NCBI RefSeq assembly: GCF_024494695.1
Contig: NZ_JANHDP010000008.1
Location: forward strand, 192,059-256,058
Source of the DNA: Natronoarchaeum rubrum
GTDB lineage: Archaea; Halobacteriota; Halobacteria; Halobacteriales; Natronoarchaeaceae
Reading direction: 5' to 3'
Length of the DNA: 64,000 nucleotides
Shown: piece by piece, positions 24,002 through 32,860 of the stretch
Position numbering within the stretch: position 1 is the stretch's first letter
Layout: every line of letters begins with the position of its first letter
Notes under the pieces: model-generated
Told to the model about the DNA's origin: nothing
The model's database searches: none
The model's input: only the letters and a program-made list of their open reading frames with translations
Program-made: the position numbers and the translations under genes

Positions 24002-25311
24002 CGCTGCCACCCCCGGACGCGGGAGCGCAGTCGGTCGGGGAGACGTTCGGCGACGGTGCCGCCCAGTCGGTCCCGGAGCGTGCCGAGGATTCCCCGCGGG
24101 ACGTAGAGGACGAAGAGGATGAACACGATCCCCAGATACAGGTCGGCCCGCCCGTCGACGAGCACGTTGATCACGTCGGCGACGCTGACGCCGCCGACGC
24201 CCGAGGACAGCGTCGACTCGGGCAGCACGCGCCGCAGGTAGCGCGCGATACCGTGGTACTCCGTCGAGAGCACGCCCTCGATCCCGCCCTTGAACAGGTA
24301 GCCGTACAGCGGCCCGGCCAGCGTGCCGAAGCCGCCGATGATCGCGGCCAGCAGGGCGTCGGCGGTGACGAACAGGTCGAAGGTGTTCTCCGGCGCGACC
24401 GACCGTCGGTAGCCGGCGAACAGCGCGCCGGCGATCGCCGCGAAGAAGCCGCTGATGGCGAACGCGACCAGCTTGAACCGGTAGACGTCGTAGCCGACCG
24501 CGCGGGCGCGCTCCTCGTTCTCGCGGATGGCGATCATCACCCGACCGAACGGCGAGTGGACGATCCGCTGGAGCGCGAAGTAGCTGACGAGCACGATCGC
24601 GCCGATGGCGTAGTACGACGCCCACGTCGCGTCGACGGCGATCCCCGGCCCGAACTCGCCGAAGTTCGTGCCGACGATCCGCCCGATCTCGACCTGGAGC
24701 GCGTCGACGCCGGGGACGCCGATCGAGAACCCCTCGCCGGCGCCGATCGAGGCGCCGTCGCGCGGGTTGGAGCTGACGTAGTCCCAGTTCCGGATGAACA
24801 CGTGGGCGACCTCGGCGAACCCGAGCGTGATCATCGCGAAGTAGACGCCTGAAAGGCGGAACGAGACGGCGCCGACCAGCAGCGCGATGCCGACGACGAC
24901 CAGCCCGGCGATCAGGAGCAACGCCATGAACGGCGTTCCCGGGCCGAGCAGGGGCACCTTCCCGGTCGCGGCCAGGATGACGAAGTACGCGCCGACGCCG
25001 TAGAACAGCGCGTGGCCGAAGGAGAGATAGCCCGTGTAGCCGCTGATGAAGTCGAAGCTCACCGCGAACAGGCCGATGTACAGCACCGCGACCATCGTGT
25101 CGATCCGCGGCAGGAACACGTCGAGTTCGGCGCCCAGCGGCGTCCGCACCAGAATCGCGTAGACGAAGGGATACAGCGCGAAAGCGGCGACGACCGCGAT
25201 GTGGACGGCGTGGTCGCCGAGCAGCCCTCGGGCGTAGCCGAACCGCGACCCCGTCGACGCGTCGCCAGCGTCCGCGGACGCGTCGCTGGAGTTGGCCGAC
25301 GCGTCACTCAC
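23998..25311 (-). CDS. livM: Branched-chain amino acid-type ABC transporter permease (LivM)
   Basis: 437 residues from a GTG at 25311. The N-terminal 35 residues are a disordered Ser/Asp/Ala run, and the true start could lie slightly upstream because the livH stop is 37 bp away. About nine or ten helices follow, with GYTGYLSFGHALFYGVGAYFVIL, the LivM signature, and IRENEERARAVGYDVYRFKLVAFAISGFFAAIAGALFAGY, the EAA-like loop that contacts the ATPases. It pairs with LivH in the membrane. A cytosolic C-terminal tail ends in basic residues. Confidence 0.92.
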   Translation of the reverse strand: MSDASANSSDASADAGDASTGSRFGYARGLLGDHAVHIAVVAAFALYPFVYAILVRTPLGAELDVFLPRIDTMVAVLYIGLFAVSFDFISGYTGYLSFGHALFYGVGAYFVILAATGKVPLLGPGTPFMALLLIAGLVVVGIALLVGAVSFRLSGVYFAMITLGFAEVAHVFIRNWDYVSSNPRDGASIGAGEGFSIGVPGVDALQVEIGRIVGTNFGEFGPGIAVDATWASYYAIGAIVLVSYFALQRIVHSPFGRVMIAIRENEERARAVGYDVYRFKLVAFAISGFFAAIAGALFAGYRRSVAPENTFDLFVTADALLAAIIGGFGTLAGPLYGYLFKGGIEGVLSTEYHGIARYLRRVLPESTLSSGVGGVSVADVINVLVDGRADLYLGIVFILFVLYVPRGILGTLRDRLGGTVAERLPDRLRSRVRGWQR

Positions 25312-25348
25312 CGCCGACGCCGAGGCGTCGGCCGGCTCGGTGGGGTCG

Positions 25349-26359
25349 CTAATGGCCGCCCACCTCCGCGACGCCGAACAGGCCCTGGGGCCTGACGATC
25401 AGGACGCCCACGAGCACGAGGAACGTCACCATCTCGGGCAGGCCGGGGAAGGCGACGTGGTTCTGGAACAGCCAGGTCATCAGCGCGTCGGTGAGTCCGA
25501 CGATGCCGGCCGCGACGACCGTCCCCCGGAACGAGCCCAGGCCGCCGATGATCACGACGACGAACGCGACCAGCAGCGTCTCGACGCTCAGCGGGACGGT
25601 CGCGCCGAAGCGCGGGTCCCACATCAGCACGGCGCCGGCGACGCCGGCCAGCCCCGCGCCGACGCCGAAGACGACCGTGAACGCCTTCCGGACGTCGACG
25701 CCGAGCGCGCGGGTCATCTCGGGGTCCTCGCTCCCGGCGCGGATGTACAGCCCGTAGCGCGTCCGGGTGAGAAACGCCCAGATGCCGGCGACGACGAGGG
25801 CGCCGAGCAGCACCTCGAACAGGTACAGCCCGCGCGTGGAGACGCCGGCGACGGTGTACCAGTTCGAGAGGAAGTCGGGCGCGGTGCCGATCGCCGCCTG
25901 CCACTTGCTCCGGGGCTGGAGCCCGTTCAGTTCGACGACGATGCGCGCGAGTTCGTCGAGCACCAGCACGAGCCCGAAGGTGAGCAGGATCTGGAACAGC
26001 GGCTCGCGGTCGTAGATCGGTCGGATCAGCGTCACCTCGACGGCGCTGCCGAGCAGCGTGAGCGCGCCGAACGTCGCGGCGATCGCGAGGAAAAACAGCA
26101 CGAACCGCGCGGGGCCGTTCATGCCGGCGGAGACCGTCACGACCATCACCGCGCCGCCCAGGTACGCGCCGATCATCGTCAGCGAGCCGTGCGCGAAGTT
26201 CAGCACGCCCATCAGCCCGAAGATCAGGGAGAGCCCGCTGGCGATCATCACGTACAGCGCCGACTTCGACAGGGCGTCAAGCACGATGCGCGCGATCGTT
26301 CCCGGCTGGAGCAGATCGATCAACACGTCGACGAACGCGAGCGTGAGCAGGTCGATCAT
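25349..26359 (-). CDS. livH: Branched-chain amino acid-type ABC transporter permease (LivH)
   Basis: 336 residues with about eight to nine helices. SGLSLIFGLMGVLNFAHGSLTMIGAYLGGAV is the LivH signature (residues about 41-71). YIRAGSEDPEMTRALGVDVRKAFTVVFGVGAGLAGVAGAV is the loop that docks on LivG/LivF. The start overlaps the livF stop by ATGA. The pore would import branched-chain amino acids, or amides, urea or other short carboxylates, as liv-type systems are diverse. The surrounding acyl-CoA genes favour an organic acid. Confidence 0.93.
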   Translation of the reverse strand: MIDLLTLAFVDVLIDLLQPGTIARIVLDALSKSALYVMIASGLSLIFGLMGVLNFAHGSLTMIGAYLGGAVMVVTVSAGMNGPARFVLFFLAIAATFGALTLLGSAVEVTLIRPIYDREPLFQILLTFGLVLVLDELARIVVELNGLQPRSKWQAAIGTAPDFLSNWYTVAGVSTRGLYLFEVLLGALVVAGIWAFLTRTRYGLYIRAGSEDPEMTRALGVDVRKAFTVVFGVGAGLAGVAGAVLMWDPRFGATVPLSVETLLVAFVVVIIGGLGSFRGTVVAAGIVGLTDALMTWLFQNHVAFPGLPEMVTFLVLVGVLIVRPQGLFGVAEVGGH

Positions 26360-27066
26360 GCGCTGAGATACCTCCGTATCATCTCGTCGTCCTGCGATAC
26401 GGCGTCGGAGTCGCCGCTCTCGACGACCTCGCCGTGGTCGAGCAGGTAGAACCGGTCGGTCAGGTCCATCGCCATCGGGAAGTTCTGCTCGACGAGCAGC
26501 AGCGTCACGTCGTCGGCGAGCGTCCCGAGCGCGTCGACGACCTCCGCGACGATCTGGGGCGCGAGCCCCTCGCTGGGTTCGTCGACCAGCAACAGGTCGT
26601 TGTCGCCGACGAGCGCGCGGGCGATGGCGACCATCTGCTGTTGCCCGCCGCTCAGATCGCCGGCGTCGCGGTCGCGGTGGTCCCGCAGCGCCGGGAAGGC
26701 GTCGAGCGCCTCCTCGACTTTCGCCGCTGTGTCGGCGTCGGGCCGCGTCGCGACGCGCAGGTTCTCCTCGACGCTGAGGTGGCCGAACATCCGGCGCTCC
26801 TCGGGCACCCAGCCGACGCCCCGGCGGGCGATGTCGTGGGTCTCCTCGCCGGTGACGTCGACGCCGTCCAGACGCACCGAGCCCTCGCGGGGCGGCGTCA
26901 GGCCGAGGATCGATCGCAGCGTCGTCGTCTTCCCGACGCCGTTGCGCCCCACGAGCGCGACGTTCTCGCCGCGTTCGACCGCGAGGTCGACGCCGCGCAG
27001 CACGTGGCTCTCGCCGTAGTAGCTGTGGACGCCGTCGAGTTCGAGCGCGGGCGCGTCGGCGCTCAC
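26356..27066 (-). CDS. livF: Liv-type ABC transporter ATP-binding protein (LivF)
   Basis: 236 residues from a GTG at 27066 that overlaps the livG stop (GTGA). Walker A is GRNGVGKTTT at about residues 39-48. The LivF marker GVGWVPEERRMFGHLSVEENL (Q-loop side), the signature LSGGQQQMVAIARAL and Walker B LLLVDEPSEGLAP follow, and the H-loop His is replaced by the Gln-Asn of LLLVEQN, as is normal in LivF. It energises import together with LivG. Confidence 0.94.
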   Translation of the reverse strand: MSADAPALELDGVHSYYGESHVLRGVDLAVERGENVALVGRNGVGKTTTLRSILGLTPPREGSVRLDGVDVTGEETHDIARRGVGWVPEERRMFGHLSVEENLRVATRPDADTAAKVEEALDAFPALRDHRDRDAGDLSGGQQQMVAIARALVGDNDLLLVDEPSEGLAPQIVAEVVDALGTLADDVTLLLVEQNFPMAMDLTDRFYLLDHGEVVESGDSDAVSQDDEMIRRYLSA

Positions 27067-27962
27067 GCCGCCTCACCTCCGGCGTCGGAGTCGGGTCCTG
27101 CGTCCGCGGCATCGTCGGCGTCCGTCGTGTCGCCGTCGCTCGGATCGGTATCGCCTGCCGCGTCGGCTCCGGGCTCGTAACCGCCGAGGTACGCTTCTTG
27201 CACGGCCGGGTCTTCCCGCACGGCCTCCGGCGGGCCGTCCGCGATGAGCGATCCCTGGTGGAGCACGGCGACCCGGTCGCTGACGTCCATCACGACGTCC
27301 ATGTTGTGCTCGACGAGCAGCACCGCGTGGTCCGCGGCGACGCTCCGGATCAGCTCGACCAGCTGGTCGATGGCGTCGCTGGAGACGCCCGCGGTCGGTT
27401 CGTCGAGCAGCAAGACGTCGGGGTCGCCCGCGAGCGCGACGGCGACTTCGAGGTGCCGTTTCTGGCCGTGGGAGAGCGTCTCCGCGGTCGTTTCGGCTTC
27501 GTCGGCGAGTCCGACCCGTTCGAGGATCGCACGGGCCTCGCGCTCGTACTCGTCGAACGCCGAGACGTTCCGCCACAGCTTCCAGGCGTCGGCGCCGCCG
27601 TGGGCCTGCGCGGCCACCCGGACGTTCTCCAGCGCCGTCGCCGTGGGAAAGAGGTTCGAGATCTGGTAGGATCGGTGAAGCCCGCCCAGCGCCGTCTCGT
27701 GAGGCTCGGCGTCGGTGACGTCGACCCACTCAGCGCCGCCTGGGCTCCCAGTGTCGCCCTCGTCTCTCGTTTCGGTCTCACGAAGCTCGACACGTCCCTC
27801 AGTGGGCGACAGCGATCCGGTGAGCAGGTTAAAGAACGTCGTCTTGCCGGCGCCGTTGGGGCCGATGAGCGAGCACAGTTCGTTCTCCCCGAGCTCGAAG
27901 TCCACGCCGTCGACCGCCGTCAATCCGCCGAACTGTTTGGTGAGTCCGGTAGTACGTATCAT
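27063..27962 (-). CDS. livG: Liv-type ABC transporter ATP-binding protein (LivG)
   Basis: 299 residues. Walker A is GPNGAGKTT at about residues 33-41. LHRSYQISNLFPTATALENV is the Q-loop region typical of LivG. The signature motif is LSHGQKRHLEVAVAL, Walker B is LLLDEPTAGVS, and the H-loop is LLVEHNMDVVM. An acidic insert of about 25 residues follows the first beta domain (ETETRDEGDTGSPGGAEW), and the C terminus has a disordered acidic Asp/Ala tail of about 40 residues. Both are typical halophilic additions. The start overlaps the livK stop (ATGA). Confidence 0.93.
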   Translation of the reverse strand: MIRTTGLTKQFGGLTAVDGVDFELGENELCSLIGPNGAGKTTFFNLLTGSLSPTEGRVELRETETRDEGDTGSPGGAEWVDVTDAEPHETALGGLHRSYQISNLFPTATALENVRVAAQAHGGADAWKLWRNVSAFDEYEREARAILERVGLADEAETTAETLSHGQKRHLEVAVALAGDPDVLLLDEPTAGVSSDAIDQLVELIRSVAADHAVLLVEHNMDVVMDVSDRVAVLHQGSLIADGPPEAVREDPAVQEAYLGGYEPGADAAGDTDPSDGDTTDADDAADAGPDSDAGGEAA

Positions 27963-29314
27963 CCTTGAAGGTTACAGTTCATCCCGTCGGCGTCCTGCGG
28001 AATCGTCACCTCGTCGGCGCTCACGGTCGTGAGCGGTTCGCTCGGCATGATCGCGGCGTCCCAGTTGTCGGCCCACTCGTCGGTGGTGGGCACGGGGTTG
28101 GCGACCGTCATCGCCGACCGGGCCTGGTTGTTGTACTCCTGGTACGTGTACGCGCCCTCGCCTTTCGGCGTGTCCTGAACGGTCATGCCGGTGAGCGCGT
28201 CGACGATGTCGTCCGCGCCCGTCGAACCAGACTCCTCGACGGCCTGCACGAGCGAGGACGCCGCGGTGAACGTCCCGCCCGAGAACAGGTCGGGGACGGT
28301 CCCGTAGGCGTTCGTGTAGGACTCGACGAACGTGTCGTTGATCTCGTTGTCGTACTGGTTCCAGTGGTACCGCGTCGTGAACGGTCCGAGCTTGGCGTCG
28401 CGGAGGTCCTGTGCGGTGAAGTCCTCGCCGAAGGTCCGCTGGGCGACGCCGCCGATGGCCGCGTTCGAGATCTCCGTCGCGAACCCGCCGAACATGCGGA
28501 GGTCGTAGTCGCCCGACAGCCCCGTCGAGAGGAAAGCGGGGAGCGTCGAAACGGTGAACCCGCCGATCACGGCGTCGGCGTCCTCCTCGACGGCGTTGTC
28601 GTAGAGGCCGCCGAACTGGGAGTACCCCCGCGGGACGAACTGCTCGCCGACGATCTCGATCCCCTCGCTCTCCAGCACCGACCGGTAGTTCCGGGCGACC
28701 GCGCGACCGAAGCTGTAGTCGGCGGCCATGATGTACACCCGCTCGACGTCGGTCTCGTTGGCGACGTACCGCCCGCCGCTGCGAGCGTCCATCGCCGTGT
28801 GTTCGCTGGCCCGAAACACTCGATCGCTGCAGTACTCGCTGGACGACGTGATGTCGGACGCCGCGGCGGGTCCGGCGACGAACGGCGTGTCCGTGTTCGC
28901 CACGACGGACGTGATCACCCGCCGGGCGGACCCGGAGTTCGCCGTCCCGAACAGCACGTCGACGTTGCGGTTCTCGACGAGGTCGGTCGCGACCGACTGG
29001 GCCTGGTCGGCGCTGAACTGCGTGTCCTCGATCAGGAGTTCGTAGTCGTAATCGTCGCCCTCGATGGTTTGCTCGCCCGCGGAGTCGACGTCGAGCGGCT
29101 CAGCGTCGTGTTTGTACGCGAGCCCCGAGAGGAACCCCCAGAGGCTCTGCTGGCCGTAGTACTTCAGGTCGCCCGTCAGCGGCTGCATGACGCCGATTCG
29201 GAGCGTGCCGCCGCCGCCACCGCCCGGACTCTCCTCGCTGAGACAGCCCGCGAGGCCGGCCGCACCGAGCGCGCCCGAGCTTTTCAGAATCGATCGCCTG
29301 GAAATGCGTGTCAT
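27959..29314 (-). CDS. livK: Liv-type substrate-binding lipoprotein (LivK)
   Basis: 451 residues. The N terminus SRRSILKSSGALGAAGLAGC is a Tat signal with a lipobox Cys at about residue 24, followed by a Gly-rich linker, so the protein is folded in the cytosol, exported and lipid-anchored outside. LRIGVMQPLTGDLKYYG starts the type I periplasmic-binding fold (Peripla_BP_6). VDVLFGTANSGSARRVITSV and RVYIMAADYSFGRAVARNYRSVLESEGIEIVGEQF continue it. It heads a six-gene operon (livK-G-F-H-M and the KAS III-like gene) with overlaps at four of the five junctions. A regulatory element lies 41 nt upstream of its ATG. Confidence 0.93.
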   Translation of the reverse strand: MTRISRRSILKSSGALGAAGLAGCLSEESPGGGGGGTLRIGVMQPLTGDLKYYGQQSLWGFLSGLAYKHDAEPLDVDSAGEQTIEGDDYDYELLIEDTQFSADQAQSVATDLVENRNVDVLFGTANSGSARRVITSVVANTDTPFVAGPAAASDITSSSEYCSDRVFRASEHTAMDARSGGRYVANETDVERVYIMAADYSFGRAVARNYRSVLESEGIEIVGEQFVPRGYSQFGGLYDNAVEEDADAVIGGFTVSTLPAFLSTGLSGDYDLRMFGGFATEISNAAIGGVAQRTFGEDFTAQDLRDAKLGPFTTRYHWNQYDNEINDTFVESYTNAYGTVPDLFSGGTFTAASSLVQAVEESGSTGADDIVDALTGMTVQDTPKGEGAYTYQEYNNQARSAMTVANPVPTTDEWADNWDAAIMPSEPLTTVSADEVTIPQDADGMNCNLQG

Positions 29315-29355
29315 TGTATCTCAATATGTCGGGCGAACGCAGCAAAGACACCCGT

Positions 29356-29370
29356 GTTGATATACAAACC
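29356..29370 (-). promoter_or_regulatory. Shared 15-bp element upstream of livK (site 1)
   Basis: The minus strand reads GGTTTGTATATCAAC, 41 nt before the livK ATG. It matches the consensus RGTTYGNATNTCAAC of three other sites (30282, 32070, 35403), with a GTT-N3-AT-N3-AAC dyad. It could be an operator or a BRE/TATA-containing promoter variant. Confidence 0.6.
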
Positions 29371-29395
29371 TCGCTAGGTGTCGGCGCGGCGTCGC

Positions 29396-30244
29396 TCAGT
29401 CGTAGGTCAGCGTCATCCCGCCGTCGAACAGCAGATCGCCGCCGTTGAGATGGCGAGCGAGTCGCGAGAACCCGATCACGAACAGGTTCCCCACGTCGAC
29501 GGGAGCCATCATCTCCTTGGCGCGAGCCTGGCCGAGCATCACGTCCTCGACCACCGCCTCCTCCGAGATGCCGCGCTGCTCTGCGGTATCGGGGATCTGG
29601 TTCGTCACGAGCGGCGTCTCGACGTAGCCCGTGCTGACCGAAAAGGAACGAACCGTCCCGTCGCCTTCCGCTGCGATCGACTGGGTGAGCCCCCGAAGCC
29701 CGAACTTGGCGACGTTGTACGCGACCTTGTCGCTCGTGACGTAGTGGCCGTGGACCGACGCCATGTTGCCGACGCAGCCGCCGTCCGCCTCGCGCATGTG
29801 GGGGAGACAGCGCTTCGCGAGGTACGTCGGCGCGCGCAGCATGACGTCCTGAATCTCGTCGAACCGCTCCATCGGGAACGCCTCGATCGAGGCCACGTGC
29901 TGGAGCCCGGCCACGTTCGCGAGGTATCGGAGCTCGCCCAACTCGGCCGCGGCGTCGACGAGCGCGTCCATCGCGGCGTCGTCGCGCAGATCCGCGGGGA
30001 CGGTTTCGACCGTTCCCTCGACGGCCAGTTCCGCCGCCCGGTCGGCGGTCCCTTCGAGACCGTCCTCGTCGACGTCGGTCGCGACGACGGTCAACCCGTT
30101 CGCCGCGGCGACGAGCGTCACCGCGCGACCGATACCCGACGCCGCGCCGGTGACGATGCAGACGTTCTCGGGCGAAAAGCGGTCGTCGTCGATCGTGTGG
30201 ATCTCGTCGCGCTCGATCTCGGGCGGCGTGGTAGACTCTCCCAT
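29396..30244 (-). CDS. Short-chain dehydrogenase, 3-hydroxybutyrate dehydrogenase-like
   Basis: 282 residues from the ATG at 30244; a longer frame to 30274 reads through the promoter region. VCIVTGAASGIGRAVTLVAAANGLTVVATD is the NAD(P)-binding Rossmann start. NVAGLQHVASIEAFPMERFDEI replaces the usual NNAG and strongly resembles D-3-hydroxybutyrate dehydrogenases. GNMASVHGHYVTSDKVAYNVAKFGLRGLTQ holds the Ser and YxxxK catalytic residues, and GGDLLFDGGMTL is the C terminus. It probably oxidises a 3-hydroxyacid or 3-hydroxyacyl intermediate with NAD. It is a single gene with site 2 of the shared element 37 nt before its ATG, the same spacing as at two other sites. Confidence 0.85.
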   Translation of the reverse strand: MGESTTPPEIERDEIHTIDDDRFSPENVCIVTGAASGIGRAVTLVAAANGLTVVATDVDEDGLEGTADRAAELAVEGTVETVPADLRDDAAMDALVDAAAELGELRYLANVAGLQHVASIEAFPMERFDEIQDVMLRAPTYLAKRCLPHMREADGGCVGNMASVHGHYVTSDKVAYNVAKFGLRGLTQSIAAEGDGTVRSFSVSTGYVETPLVTNQIPDTAEQRGISEEAVVEDVMLGQARAKEMMAPVDVGNLFVIGFSRLARHLNGGDLLFDGGMTLTYD

Positions 30245-30281
30245 ATAACGAGGTACGAGCGGATCGAGTAACAAGGGAGCA

Positions 30282-30296
30282 GTTGATATGCAAACC
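30282..30296 (-). promoter_or_regulatory. Shared 15-bp element upstream of the SDR gene (site 2)
   Basis: The minus strand reads GGTTTGCATATCAAC. Exactly 37 nt separate it from the ATG at 30244. The spacing is identical to that at sites 3 and 4. Confidence 0.65.
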
Positions 30297-30488
30297 GAAC
30301 CGCGGGGAGCGCGCCGCGGTCGAGGAGGCGCGGCGTTACGGCACGATCGGGGAGGCGTGGCGTCGCGACACGGCCGAGGAGAGAGCGTCGCGCCGACGCC
30401 GTCGACGAGGTGCGACCGTGACGCCGACGACGGGGCGGCATCGCGACGCTGCCGCCCGTCGGACTGCGACGCCGCCGCCCGCCGCGCC

Positions 30489-30866
30489 TCAGCCGAACGT
30501 CGGCGCCGGGCCTTCGGGCGAGTCGGTCGCGCCGCGGAACCGAACCTCGTCGCCGATCTCGACGTCGTCCGCGACGTGAGCCGTCACGCGCGCGTCCCCG
30601 ACCGTGACCAGCGCGACCGTGTAGGGCGCCTCGAACCCCTCGGGCGCGACCTCGATGCGCGTCGCCGAGTAGACCGTGCCCTCCTCGGGGAGTTCGACGG
30701 GATCGAGGTCGCGACTGCCGCAGCGCGCGCAGGCCGCCTTCGGCGCCGCGGTAACGTGCTCGCACTCGGGACACGCCTGCCCGAGCAGGTGGCCATCCTC
30801 CAGTGCGCCCGTCCAGCCGTCGGCGTCGAGCCGACCGTCGGACAGATACTCCGAGAGATCGGTCAT
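30489..30866 (-). CDS. Zn-ribbon and OB-fold protein (DUF35/ChsH2-like)
   Basis: 125 residues. A rubredoxin-like zinc ribbon (CPECEHVTAAPKAACARCGSRDL, residues about 32-54; pairs CxxC and CxxC) is followed by an OB-fold (TVYSATRIEVAPEGFEAPYTVALVTVGDARVTAHV). In archaea such proteins pair with thiolase-like or HMG-CoA synthase-like enzymes as acyl-CoA-binding partners. Here the start overlaps the stop of the thiolase gene by ATGA, which fits exactly. It is likely to form a complex with the product of the gene upstream. Confidence 0.88.
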   Translation of the reverse strand: MTDLSEYLSDGRLDADGWTGALEDGHLLGQACPECEHVTAAPKAACARCGSRDLDPVELPEEGTVYSATRIEVAPEGFEAPYTVALVTVGDARVTAHVADDVEIGDEVRFRGATDSPEGPAPTFG

Positions 30867-32032
30867 CGGGCCACCTCCAGCACCGTCACGAGCGTCGTCG
30901 CGGCGTCGCCGCCGAGGTTGTGCGCCAGCCCGACGTCGGCGGCCTCGACCTGCCGGTCGCTGGCGTCGCCCCGGAGCTGCTCGGTCAGTTCGACCAGTTG
31001 GGCGATCCCCGTCGCGCCGATGGGGTGGCCCTTCGCTTTGAGCCCGCCGCTGGGGTTGACGGGGATCTCCCCGCCCAGCGACGTACGGCCCGCCGCCGCT
31101 GCCGGGCCGCCCTGCCCGTCTTCGATCAGTCCGAGCGCCTCGGTCGCGAGCACCTCGGCGCCGGTGAAACAGTCGTGGAGTTCGACGACATCGACGTCGT
31201 CAGGGCCGATCCCCGCGGTCTCGTAGGCCTGGCTCGCGGCGTCGCGCGCGGACCGGGTCATCGAGGGGTGACCTTTGTCGGCGATCGGTACCACGTCGGT
31301 CGCGTGCCCGACGCCCGCGACCGCGACCGGGTCGCAGTCCAACTCGGCCGCGGCGTCGGCGCTAACGACCACGACCGCGGCCGCGCCGTCCGAGAACGGA
31401 CAGCAGTCGTGCAGGTGGAACGGGTCGGCGACAATCGGCCCGTCGAGCACTTCCTCGACCGTGGTCTCCTTGCCGAAGTGTGCGCGGGGGTTCAGGCTGC
31501 CGTGGCGGTGGTTCTTGACGGCGACCTCCGCGAGTTGCTCCTCGGTCGTGCCGTGCTCGTGCATGTGCCGTTTGGTCAGCAGCGCGAACACGCCGGGGAA
31601 GGTCAGCCCGGTCGGGCGCTCGTACGTTCCGTGGGCGGCGCTGGCGAAGATGCGGGTCATCTCGTCGGTCGCCTTGCCCGTCTCGGGCGAGCAGCGCTCG
31701 ACGCCGCCGACGAGGACGACGTCGTGGGCGCCGGATTCGACCGCGCGGACGGCGTGCTTGAACGCGTTCGAGGAGGTCGCGCAGGCGTCCTCGAAGCGCT
31801 GACAGGGGACGCCCGCGAGACCGACGTGCGAGGCGAGCGTCGGCGCGAGGTGGCTCTCGCCCTCGATCTGGCCGCCCATCGCGTTCCCGAGGTAGACCGC
31901 GTCGACGTCGGTCGCCGCGACGCCGGCGTCGTCCATCGCAGGGAGCGCGGCGTCTGCAAACAGTTCAGGAAGGGTCGACTCGTGGACGCCGAACGGTGTC
32001 ATCCCGGCGCCCGCGATCCGTGCGTCGTGCAT
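30863..32032 (-). CDS. Thiolase-family acyltransferase (SCP-x/archaeal acetyl-CoA acetyltransferase type)
   Basis: 389 residues. DARIAGAGMTPFG opens the archaeal thiolase group. RFEDACATSSNAFKHAV holds the nucleophilic Cys at about residue 84. LHDCFTGAEVLATEALGLIEDG and PVNPSGGLKAKGHPIGATGIAQLVEL carry the conserved His. At the C terminus, GLAHNLGGDAATTLV occupies the site where degradative thiolases have the second catalytic Cys; here it is Gly, as in many archaeal and SCP2-type thiolases. It probably cleaves or condenses a 3-oxoacyl-CoA with the Zn-ribbon partner encoded downstream. Site 3 of the shared element is 37 nt upstream. Confidence 0.87.
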   Translation of the reverse strand: MHDARIAGAGMTPFGVHESTLPELFADAALPAMDDAGVAATDVDAVYLGNAMGGQIEGESHLAPTLASHVGLAGVPCQRFEDACATSSNAFKHAVRAVESGAHDVVLVGGVERCSPETGKATDEMTRIFASAAHGTYERPTGLTFPGVFALLTKRHMHEHGTTEEQLAEVAVKNHRHGSLNPRAHFGKETTVEEVLDGPIVADPFHLHDCCPFSDGAAAVVVVSADAAAELDCDPVAVAGVGHATDVVPIADKGHPSMTRSARDAASQAYETAGIGPDDVDVVELHDCFTGAEVLATEALGLIEDGQGGPAAAAGRTSLGGEIPVNPSGGLKAKGHPIGATGIAQLVELTEQLRGDASDRQVEAADVGLAHNLGGDAATTLVTVLEVAR

Positions 32033-32069
32033 GCTACAGTAGAGGATAGCGCGCCCGAAAAGGTGGCAG

Positions 32070-32084
32070 GTTGAAATGCGAACC
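32070..32084 (-). promoter_or_regulatory. Shared 15-bp element upstream of the thiolase gene (site 3)
   Basis: The minus strand reads GGTTCGCATTTCAAC, 37 nt before the thiolase ATG at 32032. It abuts the end of the HTH_10 regulator gene; its first base is the last base of that gene's TAG stop. Confidence 0.6.
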
Positions 32085-32785
32085 TACTCCAGGTCGCCGA
32101 GCGCCTGAACGATCCGCCGAACTACTTTGCGCTCGCCGCGCCGGAGATTCTTCGAGACCGCGGTGTCGGAGATGTCGAACTCGTCGGCCAGCGACTGCAG
32201 CGTCGCCCCGCGGGGATCCTCGAAGTACCCCTTGTCGACGGCCGTCGAGAGCGTCTCGCGCTCGACCGACGACAGGTCCCGACAGCCCTCCAGCAGCGTC
32301 ATCGCCGGCTCGGCGTTCTCCAGCAGGTCGAACAGCTCGTCGGTACCCAGCGACTCGCGAGACTCGACGGTGAACTCGTTGTTCCGTTCGAGATCCGAGA
32401 GCGTGTCGTCGGCGACCCGCTCCTCGTCGAAGCCGACCTCCCAGCGCTCGCTGCCGTCCTCGATGTGGAACGGGCCGGTGATGTAGCCGCCGTGGTCGCG
32501 GATCACCTTCATCGCGTTCGTCTGGCCGATGATCGTCCGGATCACCGCGGACTCGCCGCGCTTGGAAAAGAGCGAGCACTCGCGCATGTTGTCGTGATCC
32601 TGCAGCGCGGTGAGCCCCTGTTCTAACTCCGTTCGGCTCTCGCCCTCGACGGCCAGCCGCGTCTCTAACTCCTTCGAGACGCCGTCGAACTGCCAGTGGA
32701 CCGCCGTGAACGACACGTCGTGGTCGTCCGTGGTGTCGATGAAGGGGCAGTCGTACTGCTCCATCTCCATGGCGACGTCTATCAT
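32084..32785 (-). CDS. Bat-type HTH_10 transcriptional regulator
   Basis: 233 residues from the ATG at 32785; ATGs at 32770 and 32764 are alternatives, but a TATA element 27 nt before 32785 favours the first. The N-terminal 150 residues have no recognised sensor motif. The C-terminal third (LSSVERETLSTAVDKGYFEDPRGATLQSLADEFDISDTAVSKNLRRGERKVVRRI) is the HTH_10 domain of haloarchaeal Bat-family regulators. It sits between the thiolase and acyl-CoA ligase genes and directly upstream of site 3, so it is the prime candidate to control the surrounding catabolic genes. Confidence 0.85.
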   Translation of the reverse strand: MIDVAMEMEQYDCPFIDTTDDHDVSFTAVHWQFDGVSKELETRLAVEGESRTELEQGLTALQDHDNMRECSLFSKRGESAVIRTIIGQTNAMKVIRDHGGYITGPFHIEDGSERWEVGFDEERVADDTLSDLERNNEFTVESRESLGTDELFDLLENAEPAMTLLEGCRDLSSVERETLSTAVDKGYFEDPRGATLQSLADEFDISDTAVSKNLRRGERKVVRRIVQALGDLE

Positions 32786-32808
32786 ACCAGCCAGTTCAGT
32801 ACAACTAC

Positions 32809-32816
32809 ATAATTAT
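32809..32816 (-). promoter_or_regulatory. TATA element for the HTH_10 regulator
   Basis: ATAATTAT is centred 27 nt before the ATG at 32785. It differs clearly from the shared 15-bp element, so the regulator seems to have an independent promoter. Confidence 0.65.
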
Positions 32817-32860
32817 CTTTCGTGTCGATGCCCGGGACGGCGTCGTCGGTCGCGAAGCAC

